From contig CM076152.1 of assembly GCA_038025085.1 (NCBI GenBank), forward strand, positions 37,761,501 to 37,825,500: a DNA stretch of 64,000 nucleotides, given 5' to 3'. The notes beneath the pieces were generated by a model. That model made no database searches. It had not been told where the DNA came from and saw only the letters and a program-made list of their open reading frames with translations. Source of the stretch: Tetragonia tetragonoides (Eukaryota > Streptophyta > Magnoliopsida > Caryophyllales > Aizoaceae). Within the stretch, counting starts at the first letter, position 1; each line of letters opens with the position of its first letter. Shown one piece after another: positions 34,204 to 47,033 of the stretch. Position numbers and translations under genes: made by a program.

Positions 34204-37200
34204 AAAATGGGGCAAACTTGACATCAGGGATGCCGAGCTTCAATCCTACAGGTGTTTCCAATACCATGTAAGCTTCTCTTTTCCATTTCCATTTGCAATT
34301 CCTTGTGAATTTGCCCATGTTTTTATTATACTGTATATACTCTTTCTTTTAATATTCTTGTGACCCTGCTTTGAGGTGTTCCTATGTGATGGACTGATGG
34401 TATTATTATGTAATATTGTTCATGTGCTAGTATGAATTCCTGAAAACAGCAACTATGATTGTATGTTACAGAGATTCTTTGATGAATCTCCAAAGGTCAT
34501 TTACTCTACAAGATACTATGTTGTTGAAGAGTATTAAAAATGGTAGGCTATAATGGTTTTTCAACTGTATATGTTGGCTCTCATAGAAAGATTAAACTCA
34601 ATATAATCTTTGATTAATGTAATCTTCAGTTACATGTTTGAAGGGGGATTCCCTCGCAGAATATTCTCAGCAGACCAGGTTTCTTTTTTCTTTTTGTAAG
34701 AGCGCGGGGGGGGGGGGGGAGGAGAGGAGGGGTGGAATCTTCTTTTTGTGGTAGTGTAGAGCATAATAGCAGCCTATATGTCAAGCTAAGAATAGTTGAT
34801 TAGCTGAATGCTTTTGGTTAGTATCTAAGAGTAGAAAGGGGTGAATAAGGACTTAAGGGGATGTGGGTGTAACTCCTGGTAGAGATTCTGCACTATTGTG
34901 GAGCTCTGACATCTTTCCTGATGTCAGAAACTTCATTTTATTAAGAATAATTGTCTTGCGCCAAGTCTCCATCTTGCTTAGCTCTCGGATGGGCAAGGTT
35001 CGGACACTGACTCTACGGGGAAAAGCTGAAAAGGATTGGTGTATTGCTAAATGAAGTATCATGTTAATATGATGGCTCATGGGTGGTCAAATAAATTAGA
35101 AGTGAATGATTTTACTTATTGCTCATGGAATCATGGACCTGGGTCCTTTTATTAGGGCACTAGAACCAGGGTTCTTTTGCCCATCTGTGTCAGGTATGAA
35201 TGAATAAGGTTCAATTTTTGAGAATATCCACATTGTGACAATTCACTTCTTTGCACCATGGCCAGTTGTGCGTCCTTTGGCTTTCCTATTACTTTGCTAA
35301 GCAAAATGAGTAGTGACGGTGTTCTCGCAGTTGTTTGTTTGTGATTGTTGTACCTTGGATTTTTTATTTATTTTATTTATTATTATTTTTTTCCGATTCA
35401 CTAGCTGCAGCTTAGTGCTTTTGTAAGTAGATACGCGGAGAGGAAAAAAAAAATACATAAGAATTCCTGGCTCGAACACACTTTCAAGTACCCTTTAGCA
35501 GCGGAATCACACTAAGTTATTGTTGTTGTAGTAGCTTATTGAAATTGTGGCTGCAGACATATAGGACATTTTGATTGAATGCTATGTAACACATCTAAGT
35601 CAAACTTTACAAGTAAAATCAACTATATCTGAAAAACCTAAAGCTCTTCTAGAAACTTGGGACCATAAATAGACTGAAGTGCCCCCAAAGAAAGTCTCAT
35701 ATTCTTGAAACCTCCCTCCTCCATCTGTCTTTCTTGGTATCTTTCCTACTTCTCAGGTTCTGATTCCAGCTTTAAGTGGGGTAGTGTTTATTCAACACAA
35801 GTGAGTACAGTGTTTTCATATGAAGGAGAACTTTGTTGTTTGCGAATAATCGAGTTTTTCATAATCGGCAAATGTTTATTACCTTCTTGGCTCTTGCTCA
35901 GTCTTTGCATCATGACTGTGCTAGTAAAATATAGGCGCCCCTTTTTGAGTTGTGTATTTACTAGTAATGCTTGTGTGCTGATGTCGTTTTCCTCTCAGTG
36001 GCACAGAGGGTAACGAAACTAATTCATCTCGGGTTCCCGACTTTGGCGCTTTTGAGCAATCTCTTGGCTTTCGTATTGAAGATGCTGCTGATCTCAGTAG
36101 AAGTGAGTAATCCTAAAACTTTATGTTGTCAGAACCGCATTATCTGCTTGGATTGTACTAGTTGGGCACTCCCTGCTGTTGGTATAGTTCTTTTCTTACT
36201 TCCAAAGTTTAGTATCAACAAAATGATTGAATTTGACCTTTCACACCAAATTTGGCTCTAAGGGTGTGAACAATACTGTGCTATGGCAAAGAGAAAGTAA
36301 CTAAGCAAGGACTCAGAGTTCCACTGGTGGAGATTAAAAAAAAAGCCTTCAGGAAGATATCTTATTACCTATTTCAAAAGAAGAAAAAGAGAGAAATAGA
36401 CATTCTCTCCCTGAGTGACAAAGCAGAATTTGGTAAGGAGCATTGTCTAGTTCCTTTGTTCAACCATTCTATCTTTCCTTTTAACAACAAGTACAAATTT
36501 TTAGCCAGGCTATTAAGTGCCCAAAGTTGTACTGTACTATTGTTAGCATGCCATAGAGTGATTATAAACCAATAATTTAATAAAAATTAGAAAATGTTTC
36601 ATCTTGATAGCTAGAGGCTAAAGCCTCCACGATTTCACAACAGTTCTACAACTTTCATCACCTCACTAGTGTCTTCACCATATGAAGTAGGATTCTACCT
36701 GCTTTGGAGGACAAAATATACTCAGTTTATCGAGAGAAGACAAAATTCACTATCTTCAGTTGGGTAGTCTTGGTGAGACGTGGGAGCTATTCCTTACTAA
36801 CTCTTTATTCAAGTTTCCCTTACCTTAAAAGCTGAAGGTCCTACAAGTCATCATTGGAAGTTGCGCAATATAAACCGAGGCATGTGTGTCAAAAGAGGTA
36901 GGGACTAGATCAACATTCATATTTACATTGCCCCAGTTCCTTCAAAGAGCCCTTGCCCAGGCGAGGCAAGGAGAGGGTGAGGGGTGTTTGGTGTACCTAT
37001 CCTTAGCCCTGTTAAAACAGAGAGGTTGTTGCCTATATGTCAGGTAGAAACTAAGGTCTCAGTACAAAAGTGTACCTAGATGTGAACAATTAACTCAAGC
37101 GTGTGTTCTTTGTCTCTTTTAGCTGACCCCTGAACCTACCTGGTGGGTTTTAGGCTTCATCAGCGGTTATTTTAGTATGGTAAATAGGTCGTATTAAGCT

Positions 37201-40200
37201 TAAGGGCATGTTCTGCTTGTAGTTCAATGACTCATACTGGCGTGTTTGATGACTCTGATCTGATTATCTCGTGTTTCTAGACCCCCTATTTAGTTCGTTG
37301 AAGTCTTCTGGTCTGCCTGTGGGCCCTGATCTCCAATTTGGCTCTTTCAGTAAGGTATTCCTTCTTATCCTGCAGCATCTCTTAATCTCTTATGGTTGTT
37401 AACTCCAGAAGCTTCTGTTTGTACTTCTGAAGTTTATTTTTTTCAAGTCTGACATGTGTTAAATACCGTTGCCAACGATAATATTTCAGACATTGGCACT
37501 TGAAAAAGATTCACAGCCCAACTTGGCTTCTATATCTGTTGGTCAACGTGAAACTTGGGCAGAGTCCAATATGGCTGATGCCAGTCCTCGAACTGATACT
37601 TCGACGGACGACACTGACGATAAGAATCCACAGGTAATTTCTCTCAATCCACTATCAACCTATCTAAATCTCGTCTATGAGCACTGGTGTGTTCTTTGGA
37701 TGGAGCGAGGAGGGGCAGGGGGGGGGGGCTAAGTTTGCTGGTTTATCTGTTTGATTTTGACATTGGTGATTAAGTGGTAGTGCATACCTGCATGCAGTTT
37801 GAAGCAGGTCATTCAAATGCCAAGGCTGCCTCTGACTCCAGTGATAGATCCAAAGAAAAGAACCTGGATCAAAAGGTGATGCTGTATCTTTAAGTATATC
37901 TATATTAAATGAGCGATCTCTGTGTTACTAACTGTGTGGCTACTTGCTCTTGGTCTTGGATACTTACTCTTCATTATGTTGCAGACATTGCGCCGGTTGG
38001 CTCAAAATCGTGAAGCAGCTAGAAAAAGCCGATTGCGGAAAAAGGCAAGTTGTCCTGCTACAACTAAGCAATAATAGTAACTCTTTGCCGGTCAAATTCT
38101 GTTCAGATTGTTTACACACTGTGCCAACGTGTTGAAACTCCGATATGGGTTTTGACTTTTTTCCCCTCATTTCTTATGTCCTTGAAAAACGTTTACTTTG
38201 AATCTAAACAAATATCTTCAACCTGTTATGTTCTTCAGGCATATGTACAACAGCTGGAAAATAGCCGATTGAAGCTAACCCAGCTCGAGCAGGAGCTTCA
38301 GCGGGCTCGCCAGCAGGTTTTTCTTTGGGCTGCTTCAATTGTATTAGTCGGTTATAGTTACAAAAGCCAGTGCTTACACCTGCTATTCTTTGCTTTTCTG
38401 TGTGTTGTAGGGAATATTTATTTCAGGCTCTGGTGATCAATCACATGCAGTAGGCGCAAATGGTATGATGCTTTGCACATAGTGATCTAATTGTAGTGCT
38501 TTCTTTTTGAATATTGTCAAGTTTATTATTGAAATGGATCACTTGCCAAATGCTGCCCTTATTATAACATTTTATGCGAACTATTATCATTGAAATATTC
38601 CTTTATTTTATTTTAAAATTACTTACTTTTATGATCTTTTTGTTTTTACTTTGCTAATTTTTTATTTTTTTTCAGATTCCTGTCAAAAATAGAAATGAAG
38701 TACCCTCACATGGTTAATTTTTAAAAAAAATACCTTCCATGTGAGGGTAGTTTCTGTCTTTTCTTTGACCGGAATCCGTAAAAGATAAAAAGTGTTATAT
38801 ACAAAGTTATTGTCAGAAAATTTTCCTTCTGAAATATCTGGACACACTTGACTAATCATCATTCTCTTCGAACTCACCGTTGGGGTTACTTTGTTTATTA
38901 CATGGCAGGAGCTTTGGCATTTGATGCAGAATATACAAGATGGCTGGAAGAGCAGAACAGACAAGTCAATGAACTGAGGACTGCAGTTAATTCACATGCC
39001 AGTGACACTGAACTACGTACAATTGTTGACAATGTAGTGGCACACTTCGATGACATTTTCAGGCTTAAAGGAGTTGCTGCAAAGGCAGATGTGTTTCACA
39101 TTCTGTCTGGAATGTGGAAGACACCAGCAGAGCGTTGCTTTATGTGGATTGGTGGCTTTCGCTCCTCAGAACTATTGAAGGTAGGTCCCTTAATATGGAT
39201 TTCTTCCATCCTGAAGTGATTCGCATGGCAAAGAAACATTCACATGTTCTCTACCCAAAACCTTATAAGCGTTAACCAAAAGAAACCAAACTCCCATCTT
39301 GTGACCTTCCATCCTCCCTCATTGACACCTGGTAATCTCTGTTACCACTGACAAATAATGCCATCAAAAGGTACTGGACTGGATGACAATAAACATCCTA
39401 ACTTGCTCTTAAAATTGGTGCAAGAGGCCATTGAAGTCATTCTATTGTGGTATTCACACTTCCTATTTGTATGCTTTAATGCACTTTGGTTCTTTGGTTT
39501 ATGGTGATACTTGCTCCATACCTTACTAAATTGGCGTATATATGCAGCTTCTTGTGAATCAATTGGAGCCTTTGACAGAACAACAGTTGATGGCCATCTA
39601 CAATTTGCAGCAATCATCCCAACAGGCTGAAGATGCCTTGTCACAAGGAATGGAGGCGCTGCAGCAGTCTCTGGCTGAAACATTGGCCAATGGTACACCA
39701 GGCCCATCTGGCTCATCTGGCAATGTGGCAAACTACATGGGTCAGATGGCCATGGCTATGGGGAAATTAGGAACTCTTGAGGGATTCCTCCGCCAGGTAT
39801 TTTCTTGAGAAGTAGCTTGTTCAAATGAAAATTTTCCTAATTAAGTATCCCTTAAACTTCTCTGATGAAGTTGACAAAAATGATATCTCAAACTTCTGAA
39901 ATTTATCATGACGATTTGCTCCTTGCATGTTAATATTATTACTCCATGACAGCAAGTTTTCAATAATCTGTTCTTTTTATGGCTATAAGTTACTTAGGGC
40001 CTTCTTGGTTCATCAAGCTCGGTTCAATCGCTTTCTAAATGATTACTAAAGTAATCCTTCTGGATGTAAAGCATAGCTAGAGTAATGAACTTTATAACTA
40101 GAATACTGATGCAAAAACAATGCGGATTCTTTTTCGGGGTTGAGGTGAAAGAGACAATCATGATGTCATCCTCTCAAGAGGAATTCCTAATTCAAAATAT

Positions 40201-40606
40201 ATATGAAATTAGGAGTACTTGTATTTTTCCATTTTACCTTTCCCTTAACGCGCAAAACATCAATCAGTTTTGTTCTCTTTAAGGTGAATTTGCATTTTAA
40301 CAAAGATTTGGTTTTTTGGTGTCAATATCTTATGCTAAAACTTGGTTCTCGATCATGTCATTACTCAAGATTATGATGTTGTGTTTCTTAATTGCTTGTG
40401 GTTACAAACCATTATGCTTCTTCAGAGTCATCATTATCGAACATTGATGCTTCATGCAGGCTGATAATCTACGTCAACAAACACTACAACAGATGCACCG
40501 GATACTAACAACAAGACAATCTGCACGTGCGCTTCTTGCAATAAATGACTATTTCTCAAGACTTCGGGCACTCAGCTCCCTGTGGCTTGCCAGACCTCGT
40601 GATTAG
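34185..40606 (+). CDS. TGA2: Clade II TGA bZIP transcription factor (TGA2/TGA2.1-like)
   Basis: Eleven exons join in frame to 446 residues: 34185-34267, 35999-36102, 37281-37354, 37490-37633, 37798-37875, 37985-38044, 38239-38316, 38411-38462, 38909-39180, 39548-39796, 40460-40606. Residues 1-114 are a long N-terminal extension as in tobacco TGA2.1 (MGSRRVENGANL, FGAFEQSLGFRIEDAADLSR). MADASPRTDTSTDD from Met115 matches the start of Arabidopsis TGA2. The basic region is at about 162-181 (LAQNREAARKSRLRKK), the leucine zipper follows to about 225, and the DOG1 domain fills the rest (WLEEQNRQVNELR, MWKTPAERCF, GGFRSSELLK), ending SSLWLARPRD. Clade II TGAs bind TGACG motifs and recruit NPR1 in salicylate and detoxification responses in the nucleus. 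All introns are GT-AG except the one after exon 6, which starts GCAAGT. Start, stop and phases are consistent. Confidence 0.95.
38045..38238 (+). other. GC-AG intron inside the TGA bZIP domain
   Basis: The exon ends CGGAAAAAG and the intron begins GCAAGT; it ends TTCTTCAG before GCATATGTACAA. Splicing here gives LRKK followed by AYVQQLEN, the invariant TGA sequence. The next GT, four bases further, would break the frame, so the GC donor is required. Confidence 0.88.
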
Positions 40607-40979
40607 GGAGCTTCAAATACCCATGCCCATGCAATGAAATTGTATTCATTTAGGAGTCTGGATTTTGTAACATTATCCCTTGGTAGTTGTTCCGTTCATC
40701 CTGGCCAACCACGCCAGTGACAACACCACCTACCATCTTTTTTTTGTTCCCTTCTTATTTGTTCTTTCTCGCCACGGCTTGCGTGATTGCTTTCTGTTCA
40801 GGTTTGATGTGTTAATAGCTAGGTTGATGTCATAGCAACTAGAAAGGAAATTTAGTAGCAATTAGACAGAACAATTGTATCTTAGAAACCCCCATGTCAT
40901 ATAGTGTAGAGGTTGTCTTGTAGTATTTGGTGCCTTTTTGAGTTTCTTCAAATATTATGATGTAAGAAATTCACTCTTC

Positions 40980-40985
40980 AATAAA
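40980..40985 (+). terminator. Polyadenylation signal of the TGA gene
   Basis: AATAAA lies about 375 bases after the stop codon and is followed by AT-rich sequence (GATAATGTATACTATAC), giving a 3' UTR of about 400 bases. Confidence 0.6.
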
Positions 40986-41009
40986 GATAATGTATACTAT
41001 ACTATACAG

Positions 41010-42129
41010 CACTAGTCATTGGTGTCGTGATTACTGTTTTGAATGCAGCAGTCACTGCCTGAGCAATGGTTTTTGTGACCTTGTTCAGATCAATAGAGGA
41101 TAATTCCATTTCATACCCTTAATTCAAACAGGTGAGAAGTTTTTTCTTGTGTCAAACAAAACTATCACTAATTTAAACAGGTGGCAAGCAAATTTAAACA
41201 AGTGAAAAGTTTTTGCTCTTAATGAGTGTTAAGCTAAATGGGAACCCGCAGCCACTACTTTCAAGTGTGTACTGAATAAACCCCGAGTGTATGTAATAGC
41301 CTGCAAACCACGCATAGTATTTGTCATGAAATTTAACCTCATAATCAACTATACTACCCCTTTCAAGGTGAATGAGAAATAATGCGGGGCAAATAAGCAG
41401 CTGAAGCATCTAGCTGCGTGTAGCCATGTACGGCACAAATAATGTGTGAATCAACAAAATGTAGCCAAACTTAGCCAAGCCTCTTTGTTAGTTGCCGGGC
41501 AATGTAAAGTAAACTACTCCAATGTAAATATTTTAAGCGTTGATAATGATAAGACAAAAATACAAGTTATCCTAACAGATTAGTCATAACTATAGCCCAT
41601 TGCTCACCATGACAAATTATTAGCATCACCTAACTATAACATTAGGGGAACCAAATAAAAAAGAATAATGACTAGTACTAAATTATACTGGTTGGCAATT
41701 GTAGAAGAGTTTTTCTAAAATTAGAATTTTTTTTTTTATATTTTCTAAAATTGTACATTACATATCTAAACATTATTCCTTTTATTAATTTTTTATTTAT
41801 TAAGTCATGCTCCGTAAATTTTATTCTTTATGGAAATTGAGACACGTTGAGAAAGTCCTCCTCAAATCTCTTATTTCCTTACCTTTCTCAAAAATAAAAA
41901 TAAAAATAAAAAAAAGAAAAAACTCAATTTTTTAAAGTTTTATTACGCCTAATTATTATTATTTTTTTGAAAAATAGTTATTTTTAAGTCGTCATAATCC
42001 AAGATCTAAAAACAAAAACAAAAAAAGAAAAAATAAATAAATTATCAGTCTGATAAAAATCAAGACTATCGAACCCAACTTACCCAAGTCCCCAACCATT
42101 AACCAACCCCCTTAAACCCTTAACTCTCG
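41010..42129. other. Intergenic DNA between the TGA and microprotein genes
   Basis: AT-rich, with A/T runs at 41725-41740 and 41885-41930. No reading frame is credible. The last few hundred bases probably include the promoter of the downstream gene, with a pyrimidine-rich stretch (CTCTCGCTTTCTCTCACCCC) at about 42124, but no clear TATA box. Confidence 0.4.
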
Positions 42130-42305
42130 CTTTCTCTCACCCCCTCAGCTCTCTGATTCTCCCACACCAGAGTTCAGACCACCAGTTAATCACTCCTCAA
42201 TAATTCTGCATACCCAATTCTTTGTTTTTTTTTTTTTTTGCTCATCTTTAAATTGGGCTTCTGGGTTATCGCTGTTCGTCAGCCATCATCACCATCAGCC
42301 ACCAG
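42130..42305 (+). other. Probable non-coding first exon (5' UTR) of the microprotein gene
   Basis: A leader-like C/T-rich stretch ends CATCAGCCACCAG before a GTAAAA donor at 42306. The next acceptor, TTTATTGCAG at 45180-45189, precedes the coding exon, so the 5' UTR intron would be 42306-45189 (2.9 kb). The 5' border is a guess. Confidence 0.5.
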
Positions 42306-43824
42306 GTAAAAAATTCTGAACCTTTTTTCCATTTTCAATGAAATATTTTTGAGCAACCCATTTGAAATTTTATATGGTTAATGTGTAATAATGGTAGAAT
42401 TCCAACTTTCATTTGGGTATTTCTGTGGGGGGATTTGGGGTTCATGGGATTCGTTTATATAGTTGGGTGGACAAACATATTGATCTAAGTGGTAATTAGG
42501 TTTTGACTGAGTTAGTGTTCTTTTCTGGGCAAACATATAACAATTAACATTGGGTAATTTGTACTCAATATGACAATTTTAATGCTTAGAAGTGGTTTGT
42601 GGGCATTTCTTTTACATCAAATTTAAGAAAAAGCTATTGATATATTAGATGGAATACCAATAGAATTTTATGCTACATTGCCATTTACTTTGACTTTACT
42701 AATGATGTTTATCTGAGTTACATTGGGATGTAGCTAATTAGGAGTCTGATTAAGCCAAAAAAGAATCAAATGGAAATGATTGATTGCTTTCACTAAGCCG
42801 TAGTTCATTGAGAGGATTATTACTTCGGGAGTGTTCTTTCCCACTTATCTAATAATCGTTAGGTTCAGTTCAGTGGTGTTCTGTTCAGTTCAGACTTCAG
42901 TTGCACTCAGTGGATCAGAATACACCCTTCATTTAGAGGCACCTTGTAGCGTTGCGTTACATGTTTTTTGGTTGTTGGATGTCGTCTGGTATAGACTCCT
43001 TGTCCTATTGGCTCTTTTGTCCACTGACCAAGTTTTTTTCCATAATATTTAGTAGTAAGCTATGTATCTGCATAATGATGCCCTTTATGTGTGCACCATG
43101 CTACTAGTTTATGTGGAATACCGTCATTTCTCCCTTTTTCTGCCACCTTATGATGAATGGTTGTTAACTGTGGTAAATTTATGCAATTATGTGCCTAGAA
43201 AGGTTTGTGTTAACTTAAGGAGTGAATTGGCCCCTTATTTAGTTAGGATGTCTGATAACTTACTGCATCCTACAATGGTTGACATATTGATGAATATGTC
43301 TGCTTATGGCTGTGACCATCGTTGACAAAAGGGATATTTTTAGACTTCCATCCAGTAGGTGGAGGATTTTCTTCTTCTCAACCCATGACCATGAGAACTG
43401 TAGGGTATCCTTTCGAGTCTTTGGTTATCCTTTGCCTACCAGTTCTGTGCATTTCTAGTTTAGTATTTCTTATGCGAAGTTCTGGTTTAGCATCTTATTC
43501 AGCCTCTAGGGTGTGTATCTAGTCCCTATAAAAAAGAAAAGAAATGATGTTTTATGTGGCCAGAGTCAGCAGACCAGTTGTGTGATTGTATGATACTTCT
43601 CTTAATATGATATGAGCCTATGATGGGATATTTCTGCTGGTATATTCTTTTGCTTAATGGTGGATAATTATTAGTTCTTAAAGCCTTTGCATACCTGTAG
43701 ACATACAATGGGCTATGCGCCAGCATGCCCATCAAACGCCTACCCACGCAGCCCCAAGACTACTTGGTGTATTTTATACACCAAGTGTATGCAAAACGTA
43801 CTCTGATTATTTTGGTTATGGTTA

Positions 43825-43960
43825 ACCCTGAGTGGGTAGCTCAATTCCAAAGGTTCTTAGTTTGAGTCCCCTTAGGGCCACTGAAGTTTGTCCAGGCCAT
43901 GACTTCAGGCTCACTGGGATTAGTTGGGCAAAGCTACCTGTGATATATATTTTAGATTTT
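43825..43960 (+). mobile_element. Possible SINE remnant in the microprotein 5' UTR intron
   Basis: GAGTGGGTAGCTCAATTCC and AGTTTGAGTCCCC resemble pol III A and B boxes, followed by the SINE-like body CACTGGGATTAGTTGGGCAA. A related 3' piece (TGGGATTGGTCGGGCAAAGC) occurs in MAP70 intron 1 at about 54128. No target duplication was found. Confidence 0.4.
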
Positions 43961-45211
43961 GTTGAGTCGAATTTATGTGCGAGTAATGACTACTTTTGTT
44001 TTCTTCAGCAAGGTGATATGGGTGCTTAAATAGGGGTTATGTACTAAAGAGGTTAATGTTATACTACTACAATTTGGTGTAAGGTTGCCTTGAAGGCCTT
44101 GTAAAAAGGTTATTGTTTTCATATGTAGTAGGACTAAGGAATTTTAGATCGTAGAACAATTTTTTTTAATAAATGAACCAAATGAGAAGAAAGGTAACTT
44201 GATTCTCTTTCTTGTTTGAACCAAACAACCAAACAACATGTATCCTTGTTGTTCCTTTTCTCTTCTTCTTATAGATAAGATAATATGTCCACTCCCTGCC
44301 TGAACAAGATCAGGAATGCCCGAACCATTTTTGAGACCGCCAAGCTTTCTCTTCTTCTTGTATCAATAACAATTATAGTTATAACAAGAGTTCTAGGAAA
44401 GAGGACAAGGTTCCTCAAGCCTTTCAATTTACAGATGAACTGAATTTCGTTGAACCCAAGAAATCTAATAAAAGCCTCTGCCTCATGCCCCCAGGTGCGA
44501 GGCTATGCATATCTTTCCAGGCTCCAGCCAAAAAATTGCCAACATAACATTACACCATAGCACTTTCTTCTCCTTCACTCTTCCAAAGGCGATAAAACGT
44601 GTCAGTAAAACCTCCACAGCAGTAGAAGGAGTTAGGAGTTACACAGCTCCCCTCAAACTAACCAAACAGCGTCCCACTAAGAGACCGTGTCACCTCTCAC
44701 TGTAGAAACAAGTGTGATGAAGTTTCACTATGAGCACGGCATAGTTCTATTTCTGATTCCTAGAATCATTTTTCTTTCAGTGTGTGAACCAAATGAACTT
44801 CTAGTTTTTTTAATTTTATTTTTGGCAATACTCTAAAGATGCTTCATGCTATAACAGTTGTGGGGTTTAATAGGGTACAGAACCAGCTGTGATTTAAAAT
44901 GCTTTTGCTCACAAGTGTTTGAGGCTTTCTCTAAGAGATCTGATGTCTCTTCCACTGTCCGCTGTACTTATTTTCTTTACTATGTATTAGATAACTAGAA
45001 GCTTTTTCACACTAGCCAGAAGACTGCGTTTAACTCATATAATGGCTGAAATTATATCATTTTTAGCTTTAGGGTTGCTCAACCATCTGGTTGCTTCTGC
45101 GTTTAAACAATGATTTTACAGTTTTTTTTTTTTTCTGAAAGTTTTGACAGTAATACTGAAGAAACCCCGTAATTTTGACTTTATTGCAGAGTAGAAGCTT
45201 AATATTGAAAA

Positions 45212-46029
45212 ATGCCGCACAGGACACGGCCTATGACAGGGCTTCTTTTGTTTACTGGCCTGAATGTTGCTTTGGTGTCTACCATCACACCTGTCTACGA
45301 TTATGTGTGCTTTCACCCTTACTGGGAAAGAAGGGTATGAACTTGTCGTGTTGCGAGCTATCTTTTATTGTTATTTAGTATGATTGCGGCATTTGAAACA
45401 GAGTGAATGTTTTTTCCTAAAAAGGTCTATTGTACCATTCTATGCCTTTCTCATACCTCACGTCGTTTTGGCTTTTCTGGATTTGAGGGTCCATGTGAGG
45501 AAAAAGTGGGAATTTTCTTGTCTGAATTCACATGTATTATTGTTCCAGAATTAGAAGCATTGGTTCGTCTGTTAGTGTAGAGCTATATGGTGCTATACAT
45601 TCCTGCCTTTGGTGTCTTTTGTCTGCATGCTAAAACCTTAGAGAGGGAGACAGCATCCTTCACAAGAGAAGTTGGGGATACCTAAGGAATACATATTGCA
45701 GAATACAAGTTGCACACCATCTAATTTTAATATCTGAAGAATATGCTTGTCTAGAGAATTGTTGAACAAGACTTCAGACGTTTAGCTATTTGGTCAATTA
45801 GGAGTTGGATTTTGATGATTATTCGCTGAGAATGCCTTTTTTTTTTCTTTTTTTTTTTTTTTATAATGTTTTTACTGGCATCTGATATTAGCCTCATACG
45901 TATTGAGCTTAATTGAACATAGCTTTCTAATTACTATCTTTTACTTGAAATATTTTGGATTGCTTGCAGAGAGAACAACGCCGTCTGGAACGTGAAGCTT
46001 CCAAGAGAAAAGGGTCTATAACGACGTAG
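45212..46029 (+). CDS. 60-residue single-span membrane microprotein, function unknown
   Basis: Two coding exons: 45212-45334 (41 codons, starting MPHRTRPM) and 45970-46029 (19 codons plus TAG). The donor is AGG then GTATGA and the acceptor TTGCTTGCAG; the phase is 0. Residues about 8-33 form one hydrophobic segment (MTGLLLFTGLNVALVSTITP), then VYDYVCFHPYWERR and a strongly basic tail (REQRRLEREASKRKG). Short N-terminal basic residues and a long basic C-terminus fit a small membrane protein, perhaps of an organelle. I believe similar proteins exist across land plants without an assigned function, but this rests on memory. The exon structure, a 5' UTR intron and a leader without a competing start in the coding exon support a real gene. 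Longer frames over the same DNA are shadows. Confidence 0.75.
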
Positions 46030-46500
46030 TTTTTGGCTCGTCAGCATCCATCTGTTGCGATTAGCCCTAGCAGCTGTGGGGCAGGAAATCAGTTCCATTG
46101 TTGGGAAATCAGTTTCATTGTCCGTTATGGCTTGCTATATCAGTCGAAGCTCTCGCCTATTGGATCTGGTTAGTATTATTTAACCTTGAAAGGCTGAAGC
46201 TACTGAAATTCCACCCTTCAACCGACCTCGACCTTCTGTAACTCCTGTAAATACTTTGTTATACATGGATATTGTTTGTTTTCTCCTCTTACATAGATTA
46301 ATGTTGATCTTCATGCTTTCAATCCCAAATAAGGCAAAGAAAAGAAAAAACGATAATGCTTGAAGCAATCAACCTTCTTTTTTTTCTTTTTTTTTTTTCT
46401 ACTTTCTGAGATTGCTTAATGATGTTTGTGATTGAAGCTGGAAATTTAAATGTATTAGTAATATATCTCTCAAAAAAAAAAAAAAAAAAAAAACAGTGGT
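46030..46500 (+). other. 3' UTR and downstream flank of the microprotein gene
   Basis: No further coding sequence. AATAAG at about 46329 is a possible weak polyadenylation signal. A run of about 22 A residues lies at 46472-46493. Confidence 0.4.
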
Positions 46501-46906
46501 ACTAAACATTTTGTACTGCTAAAGTATGCAAAAGATGATGGGTAAAAATTGAAGTGGAAGCTAATTTATTGATACAGACCTATACTGAGACTTAGAGTAG
46601 AAGCACAGTATAAACAGTGCATATCTGGGCAATGTTATATCAAGTGGCATGATGATTATGAATTTATGATCATATTCATGGGGCCATTTTGTTGCCGTGT
46701 AAATCCTCTTGAAAGAGACTACAAAAGTTCTAATTAAATGGAGACAATTCAATTGTATCCTAGTCGTACGAGTATTTGTCCTCATATTGAATCGTACGAA
46801 TTCATTAATATTAGTACAGAAAGTCTCAATTTAATGACACACAATGTGGATCGGGTTGGAAAGATTTAAAAAAACAAACACACTAGTAGGTCGTGGATGA
46901 GACTTT

Positions 46907-47033
46907 GGGGGTACGTTCTTTTCCATTAACTCAATAATCGCATATGTTTAGTAAAGTTCAGTTCAGCTCAACTTGTAGTGATTTGCTTTTTCTCTTGCAT
47001 ATTGTTATTTAGTTCAGTGGAAAAGAACACACT
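46907..47033. mobile_element. Short MITE with ACGTTCTTTTCCA ends
   Basis: The left end GGGTACGTTCTTTTCCATTA and the inverted right end AGTGTGTTCTTTTCCACTGA are inverted repeats enclosing TTCAGTTCAGCTCAACTTG-like sequence, the same general type as the TGTTCTTTTCA elements in the window. Target duplications are unclear. Confidence 0.5.

Noticed and set aside
39342..39731. 129-codon minus-strand frame
   Set aside because: Antisense of TGA exon 10 and the preceding intron.
45175..45378. 67-codon + frame over the microprotein exon
   Set aside because: It is in another phase; the spliced frame starting at 45212 is coherent and has a membrane span.
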